A stretch of 64,000 nt of DNA from Manduca sexta (lineage: Eukaryota; Arthropoda; Insecta; Lepidoptera; Sphingidae), in NCBI RefSeq assembly GCF_014839805.1, contig NC_051141.1, forward strand, positions 12,036,777-12,100,776, given 5' to 3'. The notes below the pieces were generated by a model. It was not told the DNA's origin. It did not search any database and was given only the letters and a program-made list of their open reading frames with translations. Of this stretch, positions 13,261 to 26,700 are shown in pieces. Both the position numbers and the translations under genes were made by a program. Each line of letters opens with the position of its first letter. Position 1 is the stretch's first letter.

Positions 13261-13979
13261 TACTATTTGTATGTATGTAAAGGCTTATTATACGCAGAAA
13301 GATATAGTTTCAGTAGAATGTAAATATTATGTTAATTGTTATGCGATTTTACTCTGTATTTAAGAATGAGTTAGTAACATAATACTGTGTCGTGTGCTTG
13401 TTTGTGAGTGAGAGATGACTGTAAATCTGTTAACTTATGTCCAATAATATTATCATTTTCATGTAGCGAAAACACGAATTCGCTTACAATAGTCATATTC
13501 TCGTGTATAAATGTAGTATCTCCGACCATCAATTGAGAGAGTTTGACGTTTAAAGTTTGTTTTAAAGTTGTAGCGTTAGGATGCAGGTCGGCTACATTAG
13601 TAATTTTTCTCTAAGATTTATAGTTCATGTAAAATAACACGCTGAACGTCTTGGAAGCGTATGTTATCAAAAGTTAAACAGGTCCCCCAAATTGGATATT
13701 CGCACTACGTATATGTGAGGCACGTTCGAGGTCTACGATTCGTAGTACTGACTACGAAGTCATGTGGACATGGGCGGTGTGGCGTGACCTTGACGTCTTT
13801 CAATTTCGCTTTTGCGACGCAATTAGTTTTTGTTTTTCTAAAAAACGTTGATCGGTCTACCTTTGGCCGCTCGGTGCTCATCCTTGCCAGGTATTTTTCA
13901 CGTTTGGCACATTTTGTCACGTTAAAGGCGCCATTTTATTTTCAAGCAGACATGAGCTATTTTTTAAACACGTAATTGC

Positions 13980-14735
13980 AAACATCGTTAAATAGTTGGC
14001 GGACGGCACGTCGTGTGCATGAATCACGTGCGTCCAGGTTCAGTGTTAGTGCCTCGCCCAGAGAACCGTCAACTGTCTCGGATTCATGGCTAGAACGTTA
14101 GCGTGACGAAAAATCGCGTACTGAAAAGCACGTTCTTGACTTGTTTGTTTCGTCTTTGGGGGAAGTGGGCGCGACATGGTCAGGAGCGCAATCGTTTCAG
14201 TCGGTTGGTTCGCGAGACGCTCTCGGTGTACGTCACCCGGCGCCTCCGCTTCAGCGCCGCTCGGGCTCGGCCCCGCGCGCCGCTCGTCATACGCCATCAT
14301 ACCCCGGCTGGGCACACGCTGTGGCCACCGCTCGCATCGAACTTGAATCACTCCCTTCGCCGCGATCGGACGCGCCCCACTCGCTCATTGCCGACTTGAT
14401 CGCCACGGCGGAACGACGTACCACTGTTGACGCGTCCAGCAACTTTATTTATCAAACTTAGTACTTTATGTAAGATATTTTTGAAACACCGAACAGTGAA
14501 ATCATCGAATATAAATCGCATGGAAACGGGCGAAGGGCAACTAAAACGAGGTGTACGAATAAAATTTTCGCTCGGCGAAAAGTTAAAACGGCGTTTTGTG
14601 GAACGCAACTAACTCACTTTCAGTATCGTGACTCGCTTGGATTTCTTTCTGCTGTAAACCTTAAGGGTTTTTCTAATTTTTAAGCCGAAACCGAGTAACG
14701 TATTTTATTAGAAACGGCGGCGGAAATAACCGAAA
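13980..14735 (+). promoter_or_regulatory. Promoter and 5' leader of the transporter gene
   Basis: Base composition changes sharply here: 14160-14420 is GC- and CpG-rich against an AT-rich background, directly upstream of the first coding exon. The TCAGT at 14040-14044 and another at 14199-14203 fit the arthropod initiator, but neither has a clear TATA box or downstream element, so the start site cannot be fixed. An E-box lies at 14025-14030. Open frames of about 100 codons on both strands here reflect the lack of AT-rich stops in a GC island and are not genes. Confidence 0.5.
14025..14030. promoter_or_regulatory. CACGTG E-box in M-box-like context
   Basis: The site reads AATCACGTGCG, matching the TCACGTG core bound by MITF/TFEB-type bHLH-ZIP factors. 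It sits about 700 bases upstream of the start codon and close to the likely start of transcription. The match is by motif only. Confidence 0.35.
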
Positions 14736-14795
14736 ATGTCGAAAAAACATCTTCACAATCAAGCTGCTATACCGTTAGCTCCAGCGGTGTTTAAG
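14736..14795 (+). CDS. Transporter coding exon 1 (residues 1-20)
   Basis: The ATG at 14736 follows CGAAA, a good insect start context, and opens a 20-codon exon ending AAG before GTAAG at 14796. It joins in phase 0 to 42963. In-frame methionines in exon 2 (residues 24 and 27) would give a nearly full-length protein if another leader exon were used, so this exon may be isoform-specific. Confidence 0.75.
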
Positions 14796-17700
14796 GTAAG
14801 TTTACTTTTTATTTTGCTTAATTTTAGTGCGAATTTTGTTTTATTCTAAGTATCTTCAACCAATAAAGTTAGTATTTATATCAGTATAATTTCTAGATGC
14901 GATGCTGGGCGATAATTATATTTGAAAGTGAAAGATTTTAATCACGGTAGAAAAGCAATTATAAATAGGACCAGTTTATGGCTACATATCTTATAGTAGT
15001 GGAAATGTGCAATTCCATTTTCTAAGTCGTAAAACTGTCGAGTCAAATTTTATAGCCCATTGTTTTAGTAGCATCGGAAATTTTATTAAGTTGCTAAAAT
15101 GGACACTTTTATTAAACTATTCAATTGAGAATTAAAGAAATGAATTTTCTACACGCCTTTTGCGCGGTACATAGTAATGAAACTTGCATGAGTGGCGATG
15201 TTAATACAACGGAATAGGCTCTATTATTCGATTTCTTGGAAACGGCCATTGCAGAAATGCTGTGCGTTAGCTGTTGCAGACCGCTTTCACATCGGTGGTT
15301 TATTCATCTGGAATTTTTGTGTAATCGACATAGAGGATATTTTTGTTTGTTATTTTTGTATAAGGTTCTGGTTAAATCTGGGTGCAATTTGTAAAAATAT
15401 CATACCAAATCGTCCACGGCACTGTTTGATACGTTTTATCCCACGCTTCCATGAATCGGACATGAATTAACTTTGAAAATAGTGCTCTGCTGGAACAAAT
15501 GAAAATCTCAAAACAAAATAAAAATCAAGTTCAGAAAAAAATAATCATGTACACTAAAGCTAGGTATTAATACACGCAAAACATTTAAATTTGGACATTG
15601 AATTTCATGTTTATATTTATCAGTAACGACCACCTGAGCTTACGCAGAGCTTTGTCGGGTCAAAAATCATTTTAGATAGCCGCCATGTGATTTCATGATA
15701 GCGATAATGATTCGATGATTATTGGACTTAATCATTTGAGTAGGCTTTTATGAAAGGTTTACCAATAATTGCTACACGAAAACAATAATTTCAATAATTA
15801 TATTTGGTCTTGTACATGCAAACTATTTTTTTATGTAATTGAACTGTTAACGCGTCTGATTTTCATATTTCACAACGAAATCAAATCAAAAATAGGTTTC
15901 TGCGGAATAATTAGTTGAACCAAACAGAGAAAAGTGAAGTTTAAAACTCTTAACTTTATTTTATCACTTCGTGACGTTTTTGTAACGACGTATTTTTATT
16001 TGCAAACTGTTACAAATTATAATTTCTTTCAATATCAACTTCCTTTAACTCATACCTGTCTTCATTATGTAAGCATTTCACAAGTAAAAGTAATTTTAGA
16101 TAGTGATTTGTTTCACTGCATAATCAAAGATTTTACATACACAATGTAACTTCTGTTTTGAGTTTAAAAATAATTTATATAGGTAGCATAAACGGAATAT
16201 TAAATTTAATATCGCTGGGTGACAAATAATGCTCAGCCTAAGCCCTAATAAATCTTCAAGCTTCAAATTTTGCACAAGATTTCCTTATCCAAAGAAGACT
16301 GCCTCTATAAAATGATTTTTAACAATTCATCCCTTAAAGAGATTAAATCGCAACGAGCAGATTACAAAAAAGGTAAAATCTGAAACCTCGTAAGTTGTTT
16401 AAAAAGTTCAATTTTGAAGGACTGAGTATTTTTTTCATTAAAATACTTTATTACAAGTTACAAAGTTTATTCCCGGTTACAAACAGAAGGCGTATTGATT
16501 TTAGCATGAATATATAATATAATAAGATATAAATTAATTAATCCGTTTATTTATATGTAACATACTTATTTAAAAGTATTAGCTTTTTGCTGTTTTGTTA
16601 CTGAATGAGATAGAGAAATGCATAATATTTTCACCTTCGTTTTGACATTATATACAGAGTACGTGTCATTTCTAGGTATTCCTATCGCGATGTGATGCTA
16701 GTTCAGTGTTGTTATCTATGGATATGTATATAAAAAAATCATTACGTACAGACGGTGTCATGTCTCCTGATTATGCCTTTTGCCTTAACGTAATAAAAAT
16801 GCCTAAACTAGTAATTTCATAAAGTAGTTGGGTAAATATTGTTTTAGTCTGCCTTGAGTACGGCAATAAGAAGTTCGTGTTTAGTAAGAATTATAGAATG
16901 TAGAAAAACATAAAAATTCAAGAGATTATTTTGTAGAAAATAATATATTTGGTTATTATATTCACGAAGAGCGTTTTTGCTACGTTTGGCGTCGCGTGAA
17001 AATTCATAGAACTGACATGGATGAGGAAACTTGTTCATACGTTAAAATTCACAACATATATTTATCGAGTTTTTCCGAAGTTATACCATTATTTATTGAT
17101 TTGTAAGCACGCTTGCCTCTGTAGATGGAATGCAGTTTCTAAACCTTAGTATACGTTGGCGCAATACCTACGTTTCCAATATTTTTGTAAAAGGACATTA
17201 TCCTACATTTTTTATATTGAAAGCTTAAAGTCTGCCGCTCTGTGAAAGAGGTTCTCGGCGTCAGCGGAATTATTATTATACCGATCACTCACGCCTACGT
17301 CTAACCCGCGGAAACTATACCAAATTGGCAATGCAAACTACATAAGACAAACTGCAAATTGCAACTGCAGTCCATGTTCGATAGTTCGTTATCCCCGTTT
17401 GGCCCTTGTTAGTCGGCCTTCGTAAGACGCTATAACATATTAATTGCTGTAATGTCTTGCCAAGAAATATAATATAAGTAGTAACTATATATTAAAAAAC
17501 AACAACGCGTCTATTTACGGAAACAATGTTAAAGCGTATAATGACGGTCATACTCTCCAAGATTACATCAAGCTACAAATTTCTATTATTATATACGTAT
17601 GTGATCACACACGTCAATTTGTCACTTGGTAAATATTAGAAATATTTTGAATTATTTCGTCATTTCAATAAAAAAAATACGTAAATGTAAAATCGAGATG

Positions 17701-20700
17701 TAACTGTCGTGAAACTTTCACTTATATAACGTGAAACTGAAACATATAATAAAAATCACGATTTCATACATATTCAGGGAAAATTAGTTCGAATAAGAGG
17801 GACACGTGAGCCGCGAATAGCATGACCGTATCCTTTTCAAAACCAACGCGCTGCACGTTGTGCAATGGTTAACGTGTAGAATTGTAACTTACACTTATTA
17901 TAAATAGAAAACAAAGGCACCGACTTAACGGCATAACTATACGTAGACCTATAGAAATATCATTCACGTGGCCGTGTCTTCATTCTTCACTGTATCAGGT
18001 GTATTGCCCATCAGATCCGTTGTCTAAAGCGCGTGCATCAAAACAATGGGTCCATATTGTTCTTCTGGGTAAAATGTGCCTTCCAAGAATGGCAGCTAAA
18101 AGTTGAAACTGCATATTTACACCTGAAATGAAATTGAACACGTTTCGTCGCGAGCATGATTATGCAAGCGATTGCTTCAGTCGATTGTAAAATAAATGGG
18201 TGTTGATTCCTAGTGTGTTTTGTATATAACATATTAGAAACCTTCTATTATGCTTTCCAATATTGTAGTATAGACTGTGTAGGCAATGTAAACAAACTGG
18301 ATTGTTTTTTTTAGATTATAAAAGTCGAGATAAAAGTATAAAATCCTTTGTAAAATATAACCATCGTTGATATATTATGAAACTTTATAGTGAAATACTA
18401 ATATGTTTGTTTACTTTGTCTTACATTAGTTTATTATTTATTATATTAGGGAAGTTTATCCAACTTGTGATATATGTCTGCATTGTGGAAAAGAATTTAA
18501 GACTTTTTTAAGTATGTCATTACTGCAGTGCGAATGTTTTCAACATTTTTTTTTTATGTAAAACTAATCATTTTTGTGTAACGTGTTACAAAATCTTATA
18601 CAGGTATATAAATTTATATTTTTACTGGATGTCTGTTGAAACTTTAAAATGTTATATTAGAAAACTTTTTTTTATTAAGTCTTGTCGTTACATAGATCAA
18701 TATTCAGAGTAAATTATTATATTTAATAACTGCTTTTATAACTTACCACTCGCAAGACATAGGTATAATTCAATATTACTGCAAAAAAAAAATAAACGTA
18801 CAATAATATATTAAACGAGTCATTAAAAGCTATCTCTAGAAATTCCATAAACTACTATTGTCATTGCTGATCATTAATGAAGGAACAGCCAACAATAGGC
18901 TACCGGACTCATTTTGGTTCTTTACTATTATCGAATATTTACATAATTTAAATTATAACACAGAAGGAATTATTAAAATCCGGTAAAAAATCAACAAGTT
19001 ATAAGACTTAGAATTTCGGTGGAAGGGGTAATTAACAAGAAATAGAAAAGAGACGAAATATCCACATGTGACGTCATCGGGAATTACGACGCGTGCGAAA
19101 AAAAGAGATGAAGCGATATCCCCACATCGCGGCCACTTCTGCACATAACAATTTTTAAATATAAATTACTCGCTCATTTTTTAACCAATATTTATGCAGT
19201 TTTCACAGAAGTGCTTCTTTTTCGTATTATTAACCATTAAATATAGAATAATGTACAAAATCAAGCATAGGCCGGTCCCCTATTGAACCGATATCTGCGA
19301 TATGGTTGTCAGCCGCTCACCGGCCTCAGTATTACTGAAGCGTATAACCGCGGATTCCGGCCGGACGATACTAGAAAATACACTTTAAAACGAAAGAGTT
19401 ACAGTTCATATCCATTTGTTGTCGGTGTGCCCGTCCGTGGCCTCCAAATTGGTGCGAAGAGTAGAGAGGAGGCGGTCGCGACCGCGAACCGCTGCGCGTT
19501 TTCGACTTTGCTCGCCCGTGCCTTAATAAAGATGTAGACACGATTGCAATGCTGCCAATCAATTTAATTGAAGTTAATTTGTACGTACTTCACCTGCAAA
19601 TAAGAAAGAAATAACATAATGGAGTGTTTTTTCGCTCTATAAAGGAAATATGATAACTTATAAAAAATTACCGGTAATAATAAATATTTAGGTTTATGTT
19701 TCTTTGAATACCTTCGCTTTAGTTAATCTTTAACACCAGTTTACTTTTAGAGGTACGTCGAATTAGGGTAAAGAGTTGTTTATAAATTACCACGACACAA
19801 ACAATTTATGCTATAACAAAGAATTCCTCTTTCAATCGATAACATATACTTTATTTTAATTAATAACATGGAACTGTATTCAGTAGTGTCGGATTTCTTT
19901 TATAAAATGTTCTATGATTACTTAAATGTACAAATACTCATCCTAAGGTAATCTTAATAAGGTAAAAATATATTCTGACGTTTTTATTTGTTATTAATGC
20001 TTATGCTTTACTTATTACTTTCGATTGAGCGTTTGTCTGAAAATTTATCTCTAAATTGATTTGCATTGTTTCAAGTGTTGATTGTTTCGAGAGTGCTAGT
20101 ATCGTTAACCGTAACGACACATGAGTAATGGCTGTTAATATAAACGTTATACAGCAATGTTCGCACATCGCGATAGCCTCGATTTTGACCGCCGCTATGA
20201 ACGCCGCGCGGCATTTGATCGAGGCGCTTGGGCAATGGAAATTTCCACACGGCACGGCGCGGCGCGGACGCTCGCCGCGCCAGCGCCGCCATGCCACCCC
20301 GTCCCGCGCTTCTCCCCGCCCCTCACCGCCACTATACCCGAATGCCATTCTCATGGCGACCTCTCCCCTCGGTTTCACGTCACAGCACTATTCAAAAAAG
20401 GATTCAATAGATTTGTTTCCCCGCTGCAGCTTGTTGTACGGGCCAGTCAAAATCGCTCAGTTTACTAAAAAGATTTCACACGTATGTATCTATTCGGTAT
20501 TTATTAGCACATATAACATGCGCCACTCTATTTTTATTGTGATGCCAATATAAGCGTTGAGTTTATTTTCCATGCTCGTTGATTGGCAAAACTAAACGGT
20601 TAAACGAATAGATCAAAGCGGTTGATCGTATATAGTATGTAATCTCTGTGGCCAGTGGTTTGCAGCTGATATCAAAGTAAAATATCTTATGGATGAACGG

Positions 20701-23700
20701 GTCGCTTATGCCTTTTGTATGTAAGTTACGCGACGATGTTTCTTGGTATTCACAACAATGGCAATGGGATTATTCCAGAAAGTATAACGAATTTTTTGTG
20801 CGATTCTTACCTGCACGTGTTACAAAAAAATATATGGCAAAGTACGTCATCTATATATCGATCAGGGCTATTTATATAGTTACTTTGAACAGTTCCAAAA
20901 TATTTTGGTTAATGAAAAAACGAAACTCAAATGACTGTAATACGAATAAATAACAGCAAAAACGAATTACCTAAATGTTAATAAAGTAAACACTGTTTCT
21001 AATTGGTTGAGCGCTTGTGTTTGCACTTAGCAACGTTTGATCGAAAAATATAAAAATTTTGTAGTGGTGAGAATCGGGAGTTAGATTCGGAGAAAGATAA
21101 TTCTAAATTCGTCTTACAGGGATTTTAATACAAAACAAATCTTATTTTCACTAGGTTAGGGTTCATTTTTCGTTCTCTCAGGTACACATCTTAGTACAGG
21201 TTTACAGTATGACATATAACTTTGGAGAACGGCGCGTGCGATGTATTTGTGTCCGCTCTAGGTAGCGCAACGTTTTGCACGAAGACGCGGCGGGCGCGGT
21301 ACGGCGCTAGCGTCCTTAAAGTCTTGAAAATATGAAACAATAACTAAGGCGGCGTTTGCATGATTATTATTCAATGAGTTGTTTGGAATTGTGTTTAACT
21401 TGTTAAATGAAATCCATAATAATTGGATTTATTATTTAATTAAATTAATACTTCATGCTGATTCTTATGTCGACAGTAGAAATATCAAGAAAACATAGAA
21501 AGCAAATTAGAGTGCAAACCTAAAAAGCATAAGTAATGTCTCTTGATGTTGTAACTAAACATGTACAAAATGCACTCCGCAAGCGAACCTATCATAATTC
21601 AATAGGAGTGGGCTGCGGGTGCACAGCGCCGTGGGTGGTTGTGAATTTGCGGATTACCTACGTGGCTTTCACGTGCCCATTGTTTTGACTACACTTGAAA
21701 TACTAATGAGGTCGGCGTCAGACACGCTGAATAATCGCGTGTGATAAATGGAAACTAAAGAAATAATGGCGTAAGCATTTTACTTACCTCGCTTTTTGAT
21801 TCAGTGCTTCTTTAATAATGTAATTCAAAGGCACGTGTGATATAATCGATTGTTTTTGTCCTCTTAATAATATAAAACCAGAAACGTTTAAACCTTTTCC
21901 AGCAACTTTAACCTAGTTTTTAATATAAATGGAACGCACCAATTGATTATATGGGGTTTTCCAAAAACACGCGCAAAGCACGTGAGGGATTTGCATGATG
22001 TGAAATTAAATTTTGTACAACTTTAACGCGTTTATCATGCTAAATATTTTTAACGTAATAAAAAATAAACTTATAAATAATAATACTGACGTTTTTCCGG
22101 AATAGAATGGTCTATGAAATTGTTATCCCGAAATTAGTCAATCGGTTTGCTTCCATCCAATTCTTTTCTGCAGTTTACGCGACTACTGAAAATCATCCAA
22201 ACACACAAAAATGTACTAATTACCAGGATTAGTCACATGTTTTACCTCACAATGCCTGTTGCTAAAATATTCCATACTTGTGTTGTTACTTCAATTTATT
22301 ACCTTAGTCATGGGTACTATATGACGTTAGAAGGAAAACGTTAAGGCATTGTCGACTAATCTATAAATACGTTCAGTGTATACATTGTTCGTGTTCATAA
22401 GAATAAATATACATGTCCGCTAATTGCGGGACACCCCCATCAATCGATCAAGATAAAATAGGTATCCGCGTAAATATTTCTCCTCCACGCCCTTTTATGA
22501 CCTAGAAAACCGATGTTTTTACGTAATAGACGTTATTAGAGAATTGGATAAATTAATTACTAATGTATTAACTAGTATTTCGTTATACAAAATACATTTT
22601 TTCGTATAGATACGTAATATAATACATATATTTCATATTCCTTAATATATTTATTTATTGCCTATTATATCTAATTACCCATGCGCGATCTTTGGTCTCG
22701 TTTTGATATGATTTGGAAAGTTAATAAAGGAAAATACTTCTAAGTATTATTTTTGTTATTTGTTACAATGTATATTTATATATTTATGTTATTTATTCAT
22801 TATTTTGGGTGAGAATGTTTAATGTAATTATCATTAATTGTTCTAATGTTAATGGTAATATAAATTTATGAGGGGTACTTAATCATTTATAGTCATGCTT
22901 TTCTCTAAAATTTATTTACTTAAGTATATGAATACTTTTCAAATGAAAATGTACGTAACGAAATACTTATTGGTTGGGAATTTTTCTCTGTAATGTGTCT
23001 TTTTTTGTTTCGGCACATTCGTTTTATTGAATAATAAATTGAATGCAGGTATTAAGACAAAAATAAATATATGCGACAGATAACTTCGCAATAATGTTCC
23101 GCACAAACTATTTCGTTACGCATGGTTACTTTGAGAATTAATGGTCATATCTCATTTTCTACAAATGTATGGAATATAAAAATCCCCGTGCTGTCGACTT
23201 TAGAATGCCATCGATTGCTGTGAGCACGAAACGCGATAAGATAAGCTTACGTCCTTGATTTGGCTTTGCTTTAAGTGTATACCATTTGTACCTCATTTTA
23301 CTTAATATTGATCCTGTATTATAAATGAGAAACTTTGTGCGGATGTTTGTATGTTTCTCAGAACTTTTAATAAACGCATAATATGAAAGTGAACCAATGT
23401 TTTATATATTAGACATTATTACGTTTTGATGAATTCAATAAAAACATAATGGCTGTAGTCTAGACATTGTCTTTAATAAGGGTACGTGAATAAGTATCGT
23501 AATCGTATGATTTAATTAATTTTTAATAGGATCTAATTGTTTATTCTGGAATCATTGCATTTGCAATAAAAATATTAGGTTAGGTTAGGTTAGACAAGCT
23601 AGCTTTTCCTCGCAGTTCCACTGTCTTTTAAAAACTTTCTCATAATAATAGTCATTTTGTACATTTTTATGGAATAAAAGTCAGTCTAAATGTTTTAGGG

Positions 23701-26700
23701 TTTCCTGGGACTTAGTTTATTAATTTGGCAGATTTTATCTAATACTATTTCAGATTTATAATAATTAATATAATTGGGACAGTTATTTACAACATGACAG
23801 TTGCAACGTTCGCAAATATCGAATTAGGTATTTTTGTTTGCATTACATTATTTTGTTCAATATACGTGTAATGAAATATAATAATTGCACATTGATATTA
23901 TAAAAGCAGGTACATCGAATTGTTATTCATTCGTGCGAATTTCTGGAAAATATTTGATATGGTAGAGACATAAACAAAATCTCAAGGATTTATCCCGAAC
24001 GGTGAAGAATGGTTAAAGGCATATTTATGTAGTGACCCACACTCCGCAGTTTTTTCCGTCCCATAACATTGGGCCGAAACTGTCTTCATAATTCAATTCC
24101 AGGCAACAAATGTTTATTTACTAATGGACAGACACAAATTAGTTGGTGCATTTTAATATCGAGCCCTGAATCGTGTCACAGTCCAAGTGCGTAGCCTCTC
24201 CAATGAGGCGATAAAGTGATTGGAAAACGTGCATACATCGATAAAGCCATATACCGTGAAATTCAGTTAGAAATTATAAAACCATGGAATTCAAGATATT
24301 CAGTTACTGTTTTTGTTGTTCATACAATGATTCAATTGTAAATTGACGATTTAAATGGCATAGCCAAATACGCTGCCAAAGCATTCGATATACATAATAT
24401 GCTGACTATGGCTCGACAAGACTATAAGTAATTCACGTTTTTAGATATAAAAGTAGCTGAAAACAATATTCAAAATTTCAAAGGGCTCTACATATTAATT
24501 TCAATCAATATATTTATTTTATTAGTATCTAAAAAGAAAGCAATCGCTTTAAAGTTTAATTTAGTGAAGTAAAACTGATTGTTGGCACGGACACCAAACT
24601 TCAGTGGCGATTTCAAATTTTGAATTTATTCAGCTACTTTTTTAGTTCACTGTACTGCTCTGGCATCAATAAGTGAGGTTGTTTTGATTAAAAAATATAT
24701 ATTTAAGGAATTCTTCTACCTATTTAAGGTTTTGACATGACTTTTTTACACACTTACACATGGGCTGAATTAAATTCCTCTTCATATCGAATAATTTAAA
24801 CAAATTTTAGATTATATGCACGTTCACACGTCATAATAAGAGTTGACATAGAATAATATTCAATGATACGCCTGTTACCCAGTATTTCAATTCATCAATT
24901 TAAGTGATACAACAAAACTTAAAGTACTAATTATTGGACTCGCGTCACACAGCACTGACTTTTGTAGTGTTTCTTATTGTATTACATATTTTGTATTTTG
25001 CCTCTGGTTCTGTCCATGAATTGAATTTTCGGCACTAGATTTTTTTTTTATGTTCACAAACAATTTAAAGGAAATTTAAGTTTAAAATAATGTCACATAA
25101 CTTTAAGTAGAGCCGAACTAAGTATCAAACAGGGAACTCTCACTCCGGTCTGATATCTCCCTATGAAAACACAACAGTAATGTTGAAAATAAATATAACC
25201 AATTATTAGGTAATAAAAAACATTTTTAGTAATAGAAGAAAGTAAGATGCCCAGTGGGAGATGTCTTTCACATCAGTTAATTGTATAAATTATAAAGAAT
25301 ATGTTGATCAAATAATTGTCTAAATAACGTGGACTCTACGTTGGCGCATTCCCACGTATCATACATACTGTTTCTTTGGAAACTGCACAACCTACACTGG
25401 GCTTATTATAAGATATTGATTAGTCATTACTTGATAAGATGTAAGTGGAAATAAGGCTAATGAATGTGTAATAGCTATTTACTATTCTTAGTCACTGTCA
25501 ATATTACCTTTAGACACGCAAGTACGTAAACTCCACTATACCTGTTTTGGTTTCCGCCTGCGTGAATTTTCTTTTTCGGAATAAATATACCATTGTTCTA
25601 TAGTGAATTAAAAAGTAGCCAATATTTTCGGGAAACGCTCTGTGTATGCTAAATTTCACTCTGATAATGTCGGACTGCCGTCTCATAGAACTATGAGAGC
25701 AAAGGAACAGAGAGTGCACCTGAGTACTGGGCACATATTTGTGCACTACATCTGCGTACCTGGCTATTATGCGTTGAGATTCTCCGACATGGCCGAAATT
25801 CGGATAGGAGAAAAGAATTCATACCAAATTTCACCTATTCATTCAGAAGTTTATGCTTTTACTTGAAATAACATTTGAAATGTTGTCGGTTAATTTAGTA
25901 AGAATGTTAAAATATACTCGCAGGTGGCCATTAAAAAGTTACAGTTGCAAACAGAGGCATTCGCGTTCGCGCTTGAGGCATGATATTGATTAACCACGTT
26001 AATTCAAAACACAACAATGGGCCTTTATGACTTCAGAGTGAATTTAAAATATAAGATAACGCAAGTGAAACCGGCTACGGTCGGTTCTTCGCCGTATTAG
26101 TCAATACACGGTAGAGCTGTTTTGTAAATACGTGCGCACTGTATGACAAAGTTTGTAATTACATTGGTGTATATGAGCATTGTTAAGAAATTGTATCGAG
26201 ATTGATGGTAAAATACTATATTTGTATCAGTGACTTTATAAAAAAAAAATTATATAGTAGTTCCAAGAACAAAAACATTCTAGAAGCTCACTTCATGAAA
26301 CGGAAAGTATATAAATATGGCAAACGACCTTCTATAGGAGCAAAATTAATTCAGAGACAACAATGCAAGAAAGTTTATTTTGAAAATATTCGTTATAGGT
26401 ACTTCACGTCGCGTAAGTCTGCACTCCGTGGGGAGTTGAATGTAAAAATTAATTATTCATAAGCGCACGTACCCAAATTCAATATCAATCATTGTATCTC
26501 AAAAAGAGATGAGCGAGGTGGACGCCCTGTAGCGATTTTGTGCTTTCAAAATGAAAGAATTAGCCTGCAAATATAATCTTTTGTTGAGTCGTTTAACCAG
26601 GCGAAATGCACATGCCCTTAAATGCATTAAAGGCAAGTAACTTATGAAACCTATACTTTATGGGCCTAAGCAAATTAAAAGAGGTTTTCAATTTCCTTAT

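Noticed and set aside
14046..14461. Open frames of about 100 codons on both strands before the transporter start
   Set aside because: GC-rich promoter sequence; low-complexity Arg/Pro/Ala translations with no family match.
20128..20553. 141-codon + frame and overlapping frames on both strands
   Set aside because: Sits on a CpG island where stop codons are rare by composition; no recognisable domain and several frames are open at once.
26202..26462. 86-codon + frame
   Set aside because: Lys/Tyr/Ile-rich translation typical of AT-rich noise, with no splice context or family match.
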